The notes under the pieces were generated by a model. It was given only the letters and a program-made list of their open reading frames with translations. It searched no databases and was not told where the DNA came from. A DNA stretch of 64,000 nucleotides from Pandoraea vervacti (GTDB lineage Bacteria > Pseudomonadota > Gammaproteobacteria > Burkholderiales > Burkholderiaceae), in NCBI RefSeq assembly GCF_000934605.2, contig NZ_CP010897.2, positions 5,518,001 through 5,582,000 of the forward strand, written 5' to 3'. Of this stretch, positions 63,104 to 64,000 are shown piece after piece (the first letter of the stretch is position 1; each line of letters begins with the position of its first letter). The position numbers were made by a program, and so were the translations under genes.

Positions 63104-64000
63104 ATGTCAATGACACCAACCCTATTTATCAAGATCCTAGACGGACGACTTGTGCTCTGGGATTACCAAAACCACAAGCAATTTCTAATACGTCCAGAAC
63201 ACGCATCGCGGCTTCTGGAGTTGGTCGCCGGATTCGAACGACGCGACGATGCAATTGACAAGGAAATCACCGAAGCGGACCTGCTTTCGAATATTGACCC
63301 TCAGGAATGGGGCTGGGACTGCCTCTCCCGAATATTTCACGTTGGCACCCAGGTTCCCAGAAAAGAACATGCTCCCGAGCCCCGCCCTTATCTGGAATAT
63401 ATCCGACACTGTGCGTCGGTAGCAGATCGAATTCCCGAGAACGAAATATTACGTCCCGGGCCAATTACGCCGCTGCCCCCTCCTCAAGCGATCGTCGGGC
63501 GAGATTTTGACCGAACGCTTCGTGGTCGAAAGACCTGCCGTTCATTCTTGAATCGCTCAATACCGTTCCAGGACGTAGCAAATACCTTATGGGCAACTTT
63601 TGGTGCTGTCCATGGAGGCTCGCGAACTGACCTGGAACAGTTCGGAATGCGACCAGTAGGCTATCGACGCACATCCCCGTCCGGAGGATCGATGCAGCCG
63701 AGTGAGCCTTATCTTCTCGCTTTCAACGTAGGCGGTCTCGCCCCGGGAATCTACCACTACCGCTCCCTTCGCCACGAGCTTTCCTATATCGCCGCCGCGC
63801 CTGATATGAACATGCTATGCGACATCCTATGCGGCCAAACTGCCGCAAATGATCTGGCATACGGCGTCTTTGTGACTTCGCGCTTCGACAAGCTCTGGTG
63901 GAAATACCCACACTCTCGTGCTTACCGGGTCGCCTTGATGGATGTCGGTTGCCTTGTGCAAACGTTCCAATTGGTATCGACGGCGTTGGGTATTCAGACC
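63104..64000 (+). CDS. SagB-type FMN-dependent dehydrogenase (C-terminus cut by window edge)
   Basis: About 299 residues visible from the ATG at 63104 (weak ribosome site; a second ATG two codons on). The N-terminal 130 residues (LVLWDYQNHKQF, WGWDCLSRIFHVGT) resemble the extra domain of peptide-maturation dehydrogenases. The nitroreductase-like part begins near 132 and has the SagB hallmarks RKTCRSF (142-148), RRTSPSGGSMQPSEPYLL (188-205) and GIYHY (215-219). SagB proteins oxidise azolines to azoles in thiazole/oxazole-modified peptides, and relatives act in other peptide or cofactor pathways. Composition is AT-richer than the genome, suggesting acquisition. A YcaO partner, if any, would lie outside the window. 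Confidence 0.85.
   Translation, partial: MSMTPTLFIKILDGRLVLWDYQNHKQFLIRPEHASRLLELVAGFERRDDAIDKEITEADLLSNIDPQEWGWDCLSRIFHVGTQVPRKEHAPEPRPYLEYIRHCASVADRIPENEILRPGPITPLPPPQAIVGRDFDRTLRGRKTCRSFLNRSIPFQDVANTLWATFGAVHGGSRTDLEQFGMRPVGYRRTSPSGGSMQPSEPYLLAFNVGGLAPGIYHYRSLRHELSYIAAAPDMNMLCDILCGQTAANDLAYGVFVTSRFDKLWWKYPHSRAYRVALMDVGCLVQTFQLVSTALGIQT

Noticed and set aside
1..64000. tRNA or rRNA genes
   Set aside because: I looked for cloverleaf ends and rRNA landmarks and saw none; a tRNAscan run would settle it.

Overview
The window is a 64-kb piece of a high-GC chromosome from a motile betaproteobacterium. The combination of flhDC-motAB-cheYAW-mcp-cheRDB, atpIBEFHAGDC, parAB-rsmG-mnmG, an HpaR-type MarR regulator and many branched-chain-type ABC transporters fits Burkholderiales. 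My best guess is Burkholderiaceae (Pandoraea/Burkholderia-like), inferred from gene content and not from a 16S gene. No rRNA or tRNA gene was found.

1-15.3 kb (minus strand): one motility/chemotaxis block, read from flhD downwards as flhD, flhC, motA, motB, cheY, cheA, cheW, three methyl-accepting receptors, cheR, cheD and cheB (cut by the window edge). A good sigma-28-type promoter precedes motA. Two of the three receptors end in a CheR/CheB-docking-type tail. 15.9-19.0 kb: a Bcr/CflA-type MFS exporter and an acyl-CoA synthetase, the latter with a LiuR-like palindrome upstream. 19.4-26.9 kb: the complete F1Fo ATP synthase operon with its terminator. 27.2-33.6 kb: a permease, parB, parA, a lipocalin inserted between parA and rsmG, rsmG and mnmG.

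33.6-35.9 kb: a gene-free 2.3-kb segment that is the most structured part of the window. It holds five tandem ~225-bp repeats, each beginning with a parS-like ParB site, plus further parS sites and one perfect parS inside mnmG. It also holds seven copies of a long hairpin whose arms differ but stay complementary around a conserved 24-nt loop, and a cluster of DnaA boxes in AT-rich DNA. I read it as the chromosomal replication origin with its centromere. ParA and ParB, encoded 3-5 kb away, would act on it.

35.9-48.2 kb: two Liv-type ABC transporter sets (one with a fused permease-ATPase and an HpaR-like regulator), with a TauE/SafE permease between them. 48.9-59.5 kb: an accessory metabolic region with a PP2C-like protein, a frameshifted MFS gene, a GMC oxidoreductase, two LysR regulators, fumC, an MHS-family transporter and an amidohydrolase.

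59.8-64.0 kb: a two-gene unit of unknown function (a helical protein with a central hydrophobic hairpin and a small partner), trpS, and at the right edge the start of a likely RiPP locus. That locus has a 29-codon ORF with a strong ribosome binding site, a hairpin, then a SagB-type dehydrogenase running off the window. The parS/hairpin/origin segment and this putative peptide-modification locus are the best candidates for something new.
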